A stretch of DNA of 64,000 nt, taken from positions 4,464,001 to 4,528,000 of the forward strand of contig NC_088312.1 of NCBI RefSeq assembly GCF_910592395.1, given 5' to 3'. This DNA is from Lineus longissimus. Taxonomy: Eukaryota; Nemertea; Pilidiophora; Heteronemertea; Lineidae. The notes under the pieces were generated by a model. That model had not been told where the DNA came from and ran no database searches. It saw only the letters and a list, made by a program, of their open reading frames with translations. The position numbers and the translations under genes are program-made. The stretch's first letter is position 1; each line of letters starts with the position of its first letter. Positions 49,701-62,069 of this stretch are shown here, piece by piece.

Positions 49701-52444
49701 CTGGATAGAAATGGAGAGTGCTGGCTAGGCTAGTCCCGAGCAACCTATATGTTTTCACGGTGCAGAAATCAACAGCGTTGGGAATAGATTTCCGGTAACA
49801 GTAGGCCAGCCCAATCTTTTGTGACTGGTGAATGTATTTCTGATTTTTGAGTCGATTAGCCTACCAGAGCTATAGAGAAGTTAAGTTTACCACCACAACT
49901 ATTGACACTCATACCTTCAAAACCATCAAGGTCTGACTGAATTGTTTGCAGGTCAATACAAATGATGCTAACCCGGCTTTTACCACAAAGCAAACTTCAT
50001 CAGTCGGTAAAGGACGTTTGGTCCCCGATAACTGGTAAGTATGTGCCACAGATTCACGTCATTATCTGTCTATTGTCCAATGTCGTTGGTTTCGTCTCTT
50101 GCCCAATAGGAAGGACAGCGCGGAGGAGGTCGATCGTTAAACCAGATAACCTGAAAGAGTAATAACCCATTGCAGCGGGTCATGGTCATTGATTTATGGT
50201 GAAGGGAAGGATGTTACAGTCGTACTCTTACAGAGTCAAAATTGGTGCATGCTATTTGATCCATATCATGATCGAGGTTACCTGTACAACCAACGAAGCC
50301 TCCCAAGCTGCCAATCATGAATTAGATGCCTTCCGTGGTACATATCGGTATGTTATCAAGTTGTGACCAAGTATGGGTTAAATCTATACCTGATGTAGCA
50401 TGTAGCTTGGAAGACGCAATCCAAGTATGTGATGGTTTCCATCGTTATGAAAGAATCGCTTCTTATATTTACTTACGAAGCGATTAATTTTTTCCCGGGG
50501 AAAAAGGTCTATACATATAGTTCACAGGAGTATAAATGTACACATCGAACGTAAATATGAACCTGGAGGCAGGAACAGCGGAATTGTCAACTCCTCAGAT
50601 TGCGTGTGCTGTACAACACGAACTATTTTCCTCCCACTCCCGTGCACCAACTGACCTTGTCGCCGTGTTAACTATTGGTCTACCCAGTGATAGCTATATG
50701 AGATTTGATTCAGCTATACGTTCCAACATTATGAGCCATTGGGTTTTGTCGTGGGTTTTGTACTGAATGAAGGATGGCATCATATTGAAAAAAAGAATGA
50801 TAATCGTTGGTCAGTGTCAATCTCTCTAAGCTCAACGGCCGTATGGCCCATCCAAAAGCACCAGATCGCGCTTACACCTATTTGAAGAAAACCATACCCT
50901 ACCCACCAACATGACCAACATCATCAGGCATAAGCTGCAGTATCGTGTAGTATGTTGCTGTCTGTAAGTTGCGTTTGGCAGAATTTGAATGTCCATCCCT
51001 TCATTACTCTATTGTTCATGAAGCTGGCGACTCTGGCGAGCAAGAGAGCACTCGGGTAACCACATGGTACGTGGGAGGTGATAATTGGTTGGCGAATCAT
51101 TCAAATTATCGAGGCAATCACCAGCACTTGGAGAGCGAGGAAATATCGGCAGAGAGAAGATTAGGATCGGGACACGATTTGAGAAAGCGGGTGTTTTTGC
51201 CAGGGTCTTGGGAATTTTATTGATTGGAGGAGGGCAACAGTTGTAATGTCCATGTGTTCGGAGTAAAACAAGCACAGTATCTGACATCTCATTTCACATT
51301 ATAGCCACACTGACCTGTTAAAAGCGTAATCACGCTTCAACAAACGATAGGAGAAGGTACTTATATGCACTTTAAGTTTTAGCGAGCGCCATTTTAGTAA
51401 CTCGAAGCGCTATCACACCGTCAATCAAGTCATAACATAATTGACTGTACATGTATATTGTCAATGTCTTATTAAGCTAATTGTCCATGATAGTTTATCA
51501 CCACTGAATATGCCTGGTTACACTATATCACAGGCTATTTGCACGTATTTACAGTTGATTATTGTAATATACATGTTCACAGCCGGGTTCCATGCCGTCT
51601 ATTCAGCGTTTGCTCGGAAAGGTTGCATGGGAAGCGGAAAGCTAATGGTCAAGGTTGTAGCGTATACTATGTGAGAGTGCTTCATGTGTGCACCATGCAT
51701 GTGATGCCAGTGATGCCATCAATGTTATAACACAAGTTTCATGTTACACAGTTGCCCAAAAAATACCCTTCCACTCTCCGATGGATACGGAGATGACGAT
51801 TAATTCTGTATCTTGCGAGTAAAAGAATACCTCGTTACGCACCCTACTCCAGCATCCCTCATTGGGACCACTCGATGACTCGGGGATGAAAGTGTGCTTT
51901 CACTCTTGTTCAATTTTGTGTGGGATGCAATCCGCTATTCCTCTTCCCTTTGTCTCGATCCGCTCAAGTACATACCATCGTATCCAAACAGATGGTCCCA
52001 CCCACGCAAACAGGCGTTTCTGATAAAGATCTTTAGTTTCCTGATAATTCCAAAAACCAATCTCTCGTTATTACCCCATTCCGCAACGATTAGACTATTT
52101 CCTGATACTCCCACCGAGTCAAATCAAACACTTCAATCAACTGTCAACATAATTACGGGATCAAAAGTTTGATTGAGAAACCCGGTGTGAGGGTGGGGAT
52201 ATCTATAGGACGAAAACACCGGCATTTCATTGCTGTTGCTTTCAACCAGGACGACCGTTATGATTATCCCGACGATATATTCTTCAGCTTTGCCCTGTCA
52301 GTTACTGATTTTATTGTATAGAAGAAGTCAGAATAGTGATTTCGAATTGCGACAACTAAATACATGTATATACGTAAGTGAACAATAGTAGCCTATCGAC
52401 GTCCTGGCCTAGACGCTGGTAACTGTTGTCGCCACAGGTTTCAG

Positions 52445-55400
52445 AACAGTACGAACTACGAATGTCCACATGGTGTCATCAAGAAATGTGCTACATGTAA
52501 GTTGTTTATATTACGCAACACTCGTAAATCTTTTATACCTTGTTCCTGAGACCTAGTTGTACGAGGAATCGGGAATTCAAGAGATGTCGTTGATAAAGTA
52601 CGAACATTACTTTTTACTTCATCGTTCGTAGCTTTTCGTAAGGGTTGCGAAACCAGACTATTGTCTTCTTTCTCCTTCTTTACAACAGTTTTATATAAGC
52701 GGGAAACGCGGTCAGTGGTCTTTTAGAAGTAGGCGTAGCACCAACACCATGGCTTTGCCGTATTCCTTCGTTTCATGAAAATTGGCAATTAATTGCCGAG
52801 AATCATATGGGTAGTAATATTTACCGATCGCCTTAGGGGAAACGGAATCAAATAGATTCTAAGAATGGAACTGAGGTTTTGTTTGCCTTCCCTGCGGTCT
52901 CGTCTATCTTGGAGTGAACTCACCGAATAGGGACTGAAGTCAAACATGAATACCATGTATAAATAATCGCCATTATTAAGGTAGAATGACTAGGTATGAT
53001 ACAACTCCCACACATTGCTCGGGGCACAGCCATTGCGATTCGAAATGAAACTGCGATGGATAAATAATGAAAGGAGGCTTTTCTTGCTTGCAAGAACCAT
53101 GGAATTCATAGTATACATACTTTATACAATGTCCAGTATATTTTTTATTCATTATTCGATATTTTGACTAAACATCTCGTTGGGGCGAAGGGCATGCACC
53201 TTCAGTTCGATATCAAGTAATTAAACCAACACACGCAAAACGGCATTCGTGATCAAAACGGATATGCGGGGGCAGTACAAATTCACCTTAGAAATAAAGG
53301 CAACAAATTTTTCTTAAAATCATCTAATTTACGTAACCCTTATGCCAGCCTTTCTCTCTAATGTACGCGACTTATCCGTTACAGTAGACGAGACTAGGGG
53401 CATCTTCCTGTTTCCTTTATCTTTTGGATTCGATTGATTTCATGCGCCAATAAAGCCTGGTGCTCCTCGCAACATAGAGCTTCTTTCGGGTTGCTTCTTT
53501 CCTTGCTCATCTAAGATCATGTTCCCAGCTTGGATGAGCTTCGGGGCCTTGTCGCAGCGAAAATGAAATTTCGCTGAGTCGGATCAGCAGCACATCACTC
53601 TGACCTACTGGTGATGATGCACTTCAAACATACATGTCGACAACTTTCGTAGAATTTCATCAGTTATGGTGTCTCAATAGTGGATTAATTAATATAATCT
53701 CGAAAAAAAAGAATAGTATCGATGTTCAAAGGAAATAGCGCCGATGTGATAGAAGTATTGCGAATTCGTCAATTTTCAGTATCAAGAGCAAATTGGGTCA
53801 ACAGAAATTTACAAAAGGAAGTTACCCCATCGGTATACTGCTTTGATAGTGCTCATAACCTCTTCGAAGTCCAAACACAAACCTCTGTATTGTCCTGATA
53901 ACAATTCGACTCATGCGGCTGGATGCGATATCCCCTCTGTATCTTTTGATGAATGCGTAATAAATTATAAAAATAATTTCTGATGTTGGTCTGGTATGTT
54001 GAAGGTTATGTGTGAACTTCCTCCGGTTTCCATATATCAACGGCAAACTCCAACCGAATATAAAAAAGGCATTAATTGCATTTTTGTTGAAGACAATTTG
54101 TTATCTTTAAAAACAAAAAATCCAACTTGAACAAAAAAAATATCTCAATCACATTTTCCCAATTTTGAAAATGTTTATCTGATTGTAATGGGTATTGACC
54201 CGAAATGTGATCAAATTAATTTCTTTTGCGTTTCAGATGTAACAGCATTCTTTCGCTTTCCATGAAGAGGTCACTGATAAGTATGTAGCGGTGAACTTTG
54301 CTCCCGCACACGACCATATGTCTTAATTGGGTTATAAACATTTATATCATATTTTTAGGATGCATGCGAGGTGAACATGGTAGAGCGAGATTCTTATGTC
54401 CATCCTCATATAAAAGAAAAAAGAACGTTTGTATAGAAGACTTTCAACTTTGTGATGGACTTATCAACTGTCCAGATGCCGAAGATGAGGATGAAAAAAT
54501 GTGTCTATTTTTCAAAGTTGTAAGTTGAAAAAATTTTATATGCTGTTGTACGACCCTTATTTTTTCATTCTTTCGCTCGCAAAGCGTCGTATCACGCTTA
54601 CCGCAAGAGGAAATGACAATACCAAGCTCCAGAAGTGGTATTGCGCCCCTCAAGTATAAGTGTGTGTTTGAGGTAGGGGTGGTATGGCGGCATATTATCT
54701 GTTTCCGGAGAGGGTATCGCCACTGTTCCTGGCAGTAAGCATGATACAACTATCCACCAAATAAAGTACTTGGTGGATTTTGACGGCGTGTTGCATAAAA
54801 CCAGCCTACTTTCATTTTACGAGTTTTGTCAAGCTCTCTGTCGTAACTGTACCTAGCTCAGTGTTGCTTACTTTTATTTGTCATTTTGTTTGCTAATGTG
54901 TGCTATCCAACAATCCAACTGTGTCGTGCTCTTTTAGATAAATTTGTTTTCATAAATTGTTGTCATTAAAGTAGTGCCCGAGGGTATGCGTACAATTCGT
55001 TTCGCCATCTGTTAGGAGATACAAGGGCACGACAAGGACACCATACTTGTTATTCTGAAACAGTGCAAACAGTGGCTTTGATTGATGGCAGTTTATCAAA
55101 TTTCATCTACATATAACTAATGAACATATCAATCACCATTTTTGTAATGGCGTCCACATTCCATTACCGGAATGTCCTATTTTCAAGCATCCTGGTGGTC
55201 ACAATGTTTACAAAGGTCCGAAGTACCATGTCCGAAATTCCCTTCTCGTTTGAAGGCTGTTGACTAAATATCTTACTCCTTACTCCGGAGTAAACATTTC
55301 AAAAAAATTAAGAAAAGAATTGCTCTCGTGATACCTCGTACCCCTGGTACTGTAAACGCGGTTCTGCCCCGGCCGAAGGTGGATAGTGACACCAGGCCTT

Positions 55401-57135
55401 ACTTTATCCGTTGATTACATATTGCTTGTAAATGCATTACGTCGCGCCAATCAGTGTCAACGGGACTGATTTGCCGATCAGAGTCGATGGGACTGATTGG
55501 CCAGATCTGTCCATTGACGCGACACCCGCTGCCAATAATGCCAGAACCGAAGTTACAGTAATTTTGTGCATGCTTTATCCACATGACCAACCTATCAACC
55601 AGTTGGGACATTTGGCCCTCTCTTTTGCAGGTAAACAGCCGACGGACAATTGGAGTCTAATGGTGCACCACGAGTTTATGTTTTATATCAAAGAACTATG
55701 TATTGCCAGAGAGAAACGGGTGTATCTTAGAGTGTTTTGAGAATGTACAAGCATACTTTTAATTCCAAATAAAACTAACCAACATGTTATAGGTCTTATG
55801 ACATTGAACTTTTAGGTATCTTATATATAAGCAGCATATTAATACATATGATGACTTTTTATGCTTTTCTCGCATGCCCAGATTAAAGTTGGAATATTTG
55901 CTCAGATATATCGTTTTCGGCTATAAAACTGGAGAACCCGATTCGACCGCTGCTGATCGATTCATAACAAAATAACAAGACACGCTATACCTTTGGCATC
56001 ACATAGACTTTACAGTATTTCGTAATGATATTTGACGATAGAACAAGATTAAGCATCAATCGGAGTACATGAACTGCGGGTGGATGAAGAAGCAATATAT
56101 GTCTGCTACGTTCAGCCCTTGTATCTCCTACTTTATTTTAGGTACGTTTTAGTTTGTCATTTATGTTTAAAGAAAGTACACGTTTCTTCAACGAAGAAAC
56201 GTGTACCTTTAAATTTTTTCTTTGCTTTTTCTGTCCAATCCGTTGCTTTGACGTTGTAAAATCTTTGCTGAAAAAGCACTTCTTGTGTTTTGACCCATTC
56301 CATTGCTAAACACCAATGTTTGTAGAACTAACATTATTCCCTGATTAAACTCAATTCTGTTGATATTTCGTTCAAATGAATGTTGCTTTTACAAAGCATG
56401 TTGTGCAATTATTGCAAAACGTGTGACAGTTGCGTGTATCTAATGGCAGCTATCACTTATCACGGATGTATAGCTAGCTATACATCCATGATTTCAAGGA
56501 ACATTCAACAATGCCCGCGATGCCACTGGATTCAGAGTTTGGGGTGGGTCTTCTTTCAGAGTAAACGAATTTTAGATTTTATAGCAGGTTTACCATTCGC
56601 ACGACCTGCAGTATACTCGACCGGCACTCCATCTGAAGTGCTCTGCTCCAACCAGCACATTACATGCCAGGTTTTTGAACAGTTGAACTTGAAGGGCAAG
56701 AAGGAGTGTAATGGCAGGGAAAGAACATCTTAGGGAGTATGTTATAATCGAAATGTCTGACATTGACTCATGTGACTTGACTATTTGCATGGAAATGGGT
56801 TGATGCGATGTCGCCAACTATATAGAACTGCCAAATGCAGTACCAACTATCATTAAGAATGGTGTTACGATCCGGCACTGTGACTGGAGATCCCACATTG
56901 TTACCCGAGTCACCTAGCAAGTACTTACAATACATGTACCTACATGGAAGGTCACAAGTTACATTTTATCACACGTGAAAGAATCGTTTCCTGCGAAATG
57001 ACATCGAAACTTTGTTCTCATTTTCTAATCTAACTATATCGTGTTTTATTTCAGGTGCAATCCTATATCGCATTTATGGCTGACGCCATCTACGATAGGA
57101 CGACACGTCCCCATTCCTACACACGGAAAAGATGA
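52445..57135 (+). CDS. Small secreted protein with one LDL-receptor class A domain (3' exons)
   Basis: Four small exons agree in phase: 52445-52496 (weakest), 54237-54280, 54359-54519 and 57055-57135 (stop TGA). The third encodes a whole LDLa domain: six cysteines in order (CMRG, FLC, NVC, QLC, INC, KMC) and the calcium-site pattern CDGLINCPDAEDEDEKMC. The last exon adds VQSYIAFMADAIYDRTTR and a basic end, TRKR. The spacing C-x-F-F-K ... A-D-A-I after the domain resembles the C-terminus of small single-LDLa secreted proteins of invertebrates; I recall this pattern only loosely. With the exon at 36276 the product would be 163 residues with a signal peptide. A receptor fragment or extra missing exons cannot be excluded. 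AATAAA at 57792 could end the mRNA. Confidence 0.5.
56176..56206. repeat. Perfect 14-bp hairpin with 3-nt loop
   Basis: GTACACGTTTCTTC-AAC-GAAGAAACGTGTAC. The stem continues with TTTAAAG pairing beyond a 3-nt bulge. It lies in the last intron of the LDLa gene model. It is too short for a pre-miRNA. Confidence 0.95.
56464..56487. repeat. Perfect 24-bp palindrome
   Basis: GGATGTATAGCT is followed directly by its exact reverse complement, with no spacer. Near-symmetry continues a few bases outward. It could extrude as a cruciform or bind a dimeric factor. Confidence 0.95.
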
Positions 57136-57791
57136 TGTAGGAAACGACGAACGATTTCAGATAGATCGGTGGTTTCAATGCCTGGTCGTCACTACAGCGT
57201 GACGACAACAACAAGTACAACAACGGCGACAAGAAAAACAACGACAACCAAATTTTCTTGTGGACATGCTGACTTCCTTAAAGCGTAGCTCCTTGATTAC
57301 GTTTAGGGATCAATGCGACCGGAGATTGCTTCCTCGGCATCTTCTTCTAGCCTGCCTTCGCTGTGGACTTTCAATCTGCCGAGGTTCTGCTAATGTGGTT
57401 AGAGTGGTTTCTGATTGGCCTGCGATGGGACCGCGTAATGTCATAGGTCATGCGGTGAGAGGACAGTGTGCGCATTTAAGGGGCCCTGTCCAGCCATGAT
57501 CATTCCCGGCTGACGACATTGCTGCCATGGTGTCCATTTTACCCGTTTCAGTGATCGGTAATCTTCGGGATGGCTGCGGACAGTCCCGAAGAAGACCGAC
57601 AGGTGCCGAAGTGGAGACAAATGCGCGAGTGCGCGATATGAACGAGAGAGCTCGTCCGAAAAGAAAGCGGTGTCAATGTTAACATGGCAGAGGTGATCGG
57701 CAGCTGAGCCCTCGCCGATTTTTGTGAATTTCAATGGATGTCGAGGGAAAAAATGTTGAGAAAGAAACCCAACCTTTTAAGCTGGCGAGGG

Positions 57792-57797
57792 AATAAA
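57792..57797 (+). promoter_or_regulatory. Possible polyadenylation signal, LDLa gene
   Basis: AATAAA lies about 655 nt after the proposed TGA stop at 57135. The intervening stretch includes an ACAACAACAAG-type low-complexity segment (57200-57250) fitting a 3' UTR. Confidence 0.35.
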
Positions 57798-58997
57798 CGG
57801 GGTTGTGTCTTCATCAATTTCTTCAAGCACACGAATATAAGATAGATACTCCCCTGTGATCAGTTGAATTAAGGAAACTGTACTGGTGAGAGACGAAATG
57901 GCAAAATGACAGGTCGTAAAATGCTACTTGGGGCAAATTGTGAATTGCCTAGTGCAGCGAGTACCTATTCCGTTCGAAGGCTGTGGATAATGACATACAT
58001 ATCTGTGCGTGATTTCTCGTCTGTGTTTTTGGTGATTTATTCTTACTAGATCATCAAGAAGTCAAGGACACCTCGAGAGAAGAAATTAACCAGGGTCTCG
58101 GCTACTCCATTTTGAGATATCTCTCAACAGCTGGGCAGATGATGTCCTCGTATTTGCACGTTTCACCTAGACATGGCTAATTTTGCACAAATTACCAAAC
58201 ATTAGATAAATGCATTTGGGTTCTTGACCGGTCGTTCAAAATTGCTAACTTTGGCATTGAGGCTGAAGTACTTTCCCGAAGGAGATAAAGAAGTTAATCA
58301 AAGTCAACTGCCAGTCGGTGAGTTGATTTGAACAACCGGGCATTGGTTTACATTTCTTTCGGAGAAGGAGAGGGCGTAATCCCTTTTTACCTCACAGAAT
58401 ATATCTTGTGACACGTCTGCTGAAAGTTCTACGATTCCATAACATCTATACCGTTTAACTTCCAGTGTGCAACGTGCTAACGTTGAGGGTGTATCTCAAT
58501 TTGAGGGTGAGTCAGTAACCTAGCTGCTGAAAGCGACGAACAACTGTGAAACTGTTCAATGTATTGGACCGTAACGTCTGATTGTTGTAAGATATGAAAT
58601 ATATTTATTTATCAAAAGGTGCTATACCTTCATCTCTGAATGTACAATTATAGTATATATTATTTATTATATAAAAAAGTAACTAGTGGTGGACCTGTCC
58701 TGTGAGGGGCGGGGTGCCATATAGTAAGTAAGTACATCGGTGTTGTCTAGTACGGGGAAACTCGTAATGGCGGAGCATTGTACATGCTTATAATGTAAAG
58801 ACCATAGGGCGGATTTCTTTCCTTGAAAACATTATAGACCTAATATGATAAACGTGTTCTTAACACTTAATTATTTGAAGAGAGAATACCGTCAATACGT
58901 CGAAGCCCATCGTGGTGTCTTTCTGTGTTTCCATTTCTGATAGAGTGTCACTGTTTTTAGGCCGGGGTTCACCTATGACACAAAACAAGAATAACAT

Positions 58998-59095
58998 GTT
59001 TCTCCGCATTCCGTATTGAAATGTCATGGTTTATCGAGCTGTTTGCTGTATGGAAACACTGGGATATAGGTTTAAAAAACGTTACACCGGTGTTC
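58998..59095 (+). repeat. Dispersed repeat copy with GTTACACCGG end
   Basis: It shares TGTTTC..TATTGAAA.GTCATGGT, TGGAAACACTG and GTTACACCGG, in order, with the right part of the MITE at 41101-41281. The left inverted end is not recognisable here. Confidence 0.55.
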
Positions 59096-62069
59096 CCAGC
59101 AGCTGAATAAACGTTGGTGATACTGTAATTAAGAATGGAAACATTGACTGAAGACCAGTTGGATGCGGAGCCAAGGTTGCAGAAGATTGCTGCTGCTTTG
59201 GACTGAACACCTTGACAATGACCAGAGGCAGACACTGGCATTTGGTGTCGAGGGTTACAACTAATTACGAGGACAGTGCATTGAATCAGTAAGGATTGAA
59301 ATGTGACAGCGGGTCTCGCCACATTTTCAATGACCTGACCGTGGCTTTATCCAAGATCTGATACATGGTGCCCTGGCGACAGGTTCCTTCATCCTTTGGT
59401 ATCCGGTCAAATATTCTGGTTGACATCTGATCCGATGGATCCCCATTTGTTGCCGACAACTAGTATTTGATGATGGCTACCGAGCGTAACCATTAGGAAC
59501 CTACTTCCTCGGACACCCTGTTGTCATGATGACGATGGATTCTAAGACGTTTTGATACCTAAACACGGGCCCCTAAACACATTTGTAAGGATCTGCTTCC
59601 AATACAGCGGGAAACAGTCGCGGCCATGTTGCTTCACAGGCTTCGTGGGTAGTTACCACTGCCGAGACAATAACTGACATAAAGATGAACCAAAAATGTG
59701 TGAAACGGCATGGTCGCAGTTCCCGCTGTCGTGGGAACAGATATTTAGCAGTCAAATCATGTACAGGATGCTACATTATTGTAACAAAACTTAACAGTTT
59801 ATGAAAATAAGTTACCTTTATTGTCATGTTCATATCCCTTAAGTCTTTTTCAGTTAGAATACATTGCTTTGACGACGATGGCGCCGAATCGCTGTTTGAG
59901 TGGCTTCCATACAATTGACGACAAACCTGTCCCTAGAAGCTAGGAGGAACAGAAATAAACGTTTGCCAGATATGTTGTAGATGTTTTTTTATCTCTATTC
60001 TTTTTGAAAAACGAACCTTTTGTTTTATGGCATGGTGTCGCATTGTAATAGACGATAGGACAGGACAAAGAAAACTACAGAATGTTTAAATCGCCCCTCC
60101 CCCAACACCATCTCGCAGTGTGGCTTTACCTCTGTCTGCCCCAAACCTTTAGGATATTATACCTATTATATGCTACATGCTAAATGCTACTGGGTCACAA
60201 AACTTTTATTGTATCTACCTCACTCTGGTGACAATGTTCTTGTCAACACCAAGTGGGTAACTTCTCAATGTGTACTATACCTTTACTGCAGCGTGTGTTG
60301 CTGTATCAGTGTTCATCACAAAGAAAACACTTCAAAAGGGTAACACTCACATAATGAGCTGTCACACCGGTGTTGAATGAACTGCTAAACATTATCGATT
60401 CTTTGAAGTATATTGGAATAAACTAAATCCTCTAAACATTCAAACGTGACATGAACCATGTGGACCTTTCTGCTATTAGTGGGCTACTAGTGTTATAGTT
60501 AAAGTCATATTAGCCTGATGGAACCAATATAAGCTGATTTGTTTTCAGAATTAAATACTCTTGATTTCAGAAGGTACTGCCGTGGCCGAAATCGCCTTTA
60601 TTCCTTAATATTTTACCGAATTTCAAAAAGCAAACTTGTGGTGTTGAGTTGTCATCTAATTTCATGCTACTTCTTTTGAGTGTTTCATTGATTTCTCTCT
60701 TGCTACGTGTACACCTGGAGGGTCGTTCAGGCACGGCGTTTGGTTCAAGTTGGCAGCACTGGTCACGGAGTGGACGTTTACCATGCTACCAGTGCTGCCA
60801 TCTACAATCCCACGTTGTGGCTCGCGGGACTCGCAACAGTTATGTTTCTCTTTTCTACTGAAGTAACTATGTACATATCTCTAGCCCATGCGATCAGTTC
60901 TGGTCTTTTTGTGATGTAAATGCTGCAATAATATATATTTATCCATTGAGGAATAAAGGTAACATGTACATAAAACAATTGAGTTATTAATTCGTTGATC
61001 ACAACATAGTATTACCAAAACTGAACATACATGTATGTGCAATGATGGTTCTGGGTATAGACATGATAGGGACCTACTCGGTTGTATGGAGTGCCGCGAT
61101 ATGTCACATCTACTGTCAGAGTTGATAATAAGGGGTGGATTCACCAGCCTTCCATATACATGTACTGTATCAGGTGTTCAAAAAGGTGATACTGTCCAGT
61201 CAGTATATCGGTCTTCTGATTACCGAGTCCGACCGGAATGTAATACGAATCTGACAGAAATCAGATGTTAAGAATCTGACCGGATCTAACAAGGTCATTC
61301 AAACCGTTATTTCTGGTCATCACCCTTGAACATGTAGTTCTCTCCTCTATTCAACTTTTTAAACTAGTTGAAATGGAACACGAAAAGTGCCTGTGGCCAG
61401 AGCGTAGAAATCGCTAGAGTGGAGACAGGCCTTGAAGGCACATTTAGAGAACAACGAACGGGTGGTAGTAACAAGATAAATGTAGTTATTTTTATTTTTC
61501 ACATTTCCTATGTGAACCTATATCTGCAAACTATCGGAGCGTGCATTCCTCAGTATAGTCATTTCATTACTTTAAAGTTAAGGTAAATATACATACAGTC
61601 ATAATTTGATATTTTGGAATCGAGCAGACGATTCTGATTTACATGTTCTAGTACTAGTGCCAAGAAAAACATGTCCCACTCTTGTATTTAGTGAATTGAA
61701 ATTCGGCATCAAACGTGTTCCTTCAGTCTACATTATCTGAAGTTTTGGTCAAATTCCACTGAGGAACAAAGGTATATTGAGCTTAGGACAAGTTTTTTTC
61801 TTGACACGTAGTACACACAAGAACTATTTTAGCTTTGTCGTTGCCACACTGTTAACATGAAGCAATGTGTGATGCTTGTGTAAAGTTCGCAGGTTTTTTG
61901 CTCAAACTCACTCGTTGTGCATTGGTTAACATGGGACGCGTTTGAATACGACCGCGAGGAAGCTGTCTCTTCAAATCAGAACAAAACCACCCTGCAGCGA
62001 TCCGAAGATTCAGATTCACGTCAATGATGGCCCAGGCTCAATGTTCCAATGTTGTCACGACGTAATCTA

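Larger units (their letters stand above)
36430..52444. other. 16-kb region without recognised exons (probable long intron)
   Basis: If the signal-peptide exon and the LDLa exons belong together, all of this is intron 1. It holds a 24-bp-arm inverted repeat (38411-38494), a MITE (41101-41281), a 15-bp hairpin (41748-41783), a non-LTR retrotransposon relic (42741-42994), 73-bp and 40-bp tandem repeats (44223-44492, 46573-46712) and a dispersed repeat copy (45787-45846). A degenerate ~150-bp duplication lies near 45075-45335 (shared block GGTACCGATAT). ORFs such as 40231-40611 show no recognised family or splice pattern. Confidence 0.45.
57136..62069. other. 3' UTR and intergenic DNA, no gene recognised
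   Basis: This is about 5 kb between the LDLa gene (+) and the relaxin-like gene (-), whose 3' ends face each other. It holds a dispersed-repeat copy (58998-59095) and an unrecognised stretch at 60664-60920 with two overlapping open frames. AATAAA on the minus strand (61491-61496) may end the relaxin-like mRNA. Confidence 0.45.

Noticed and set aside
52261-52374. Alternative first exon for the LDLa gene (MIIPTIYSS..., donor GTAAGTG)
   Set aside because: It is phase-compatible with an exon starting at 52438, but the leader is a poor signal peptide compared with the exon at 36276. It remains the main rival model.
55432-55740. 102-codon ORF with repeated GTD motifs
   Set aside because: The first part comes from a short local duplication (GGGACTGATTGGCC-like). 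No signal peptide, domain or splice consistency with the LDLa gene.
60664-60920. Two overlapping open frames, one with a leader-like MLLLLSVSLISLLL
   Set aside because: The hydrophobic start is followed by sequence without domain similarity, and the better-looking later part is in another frame; left as unrecognised.
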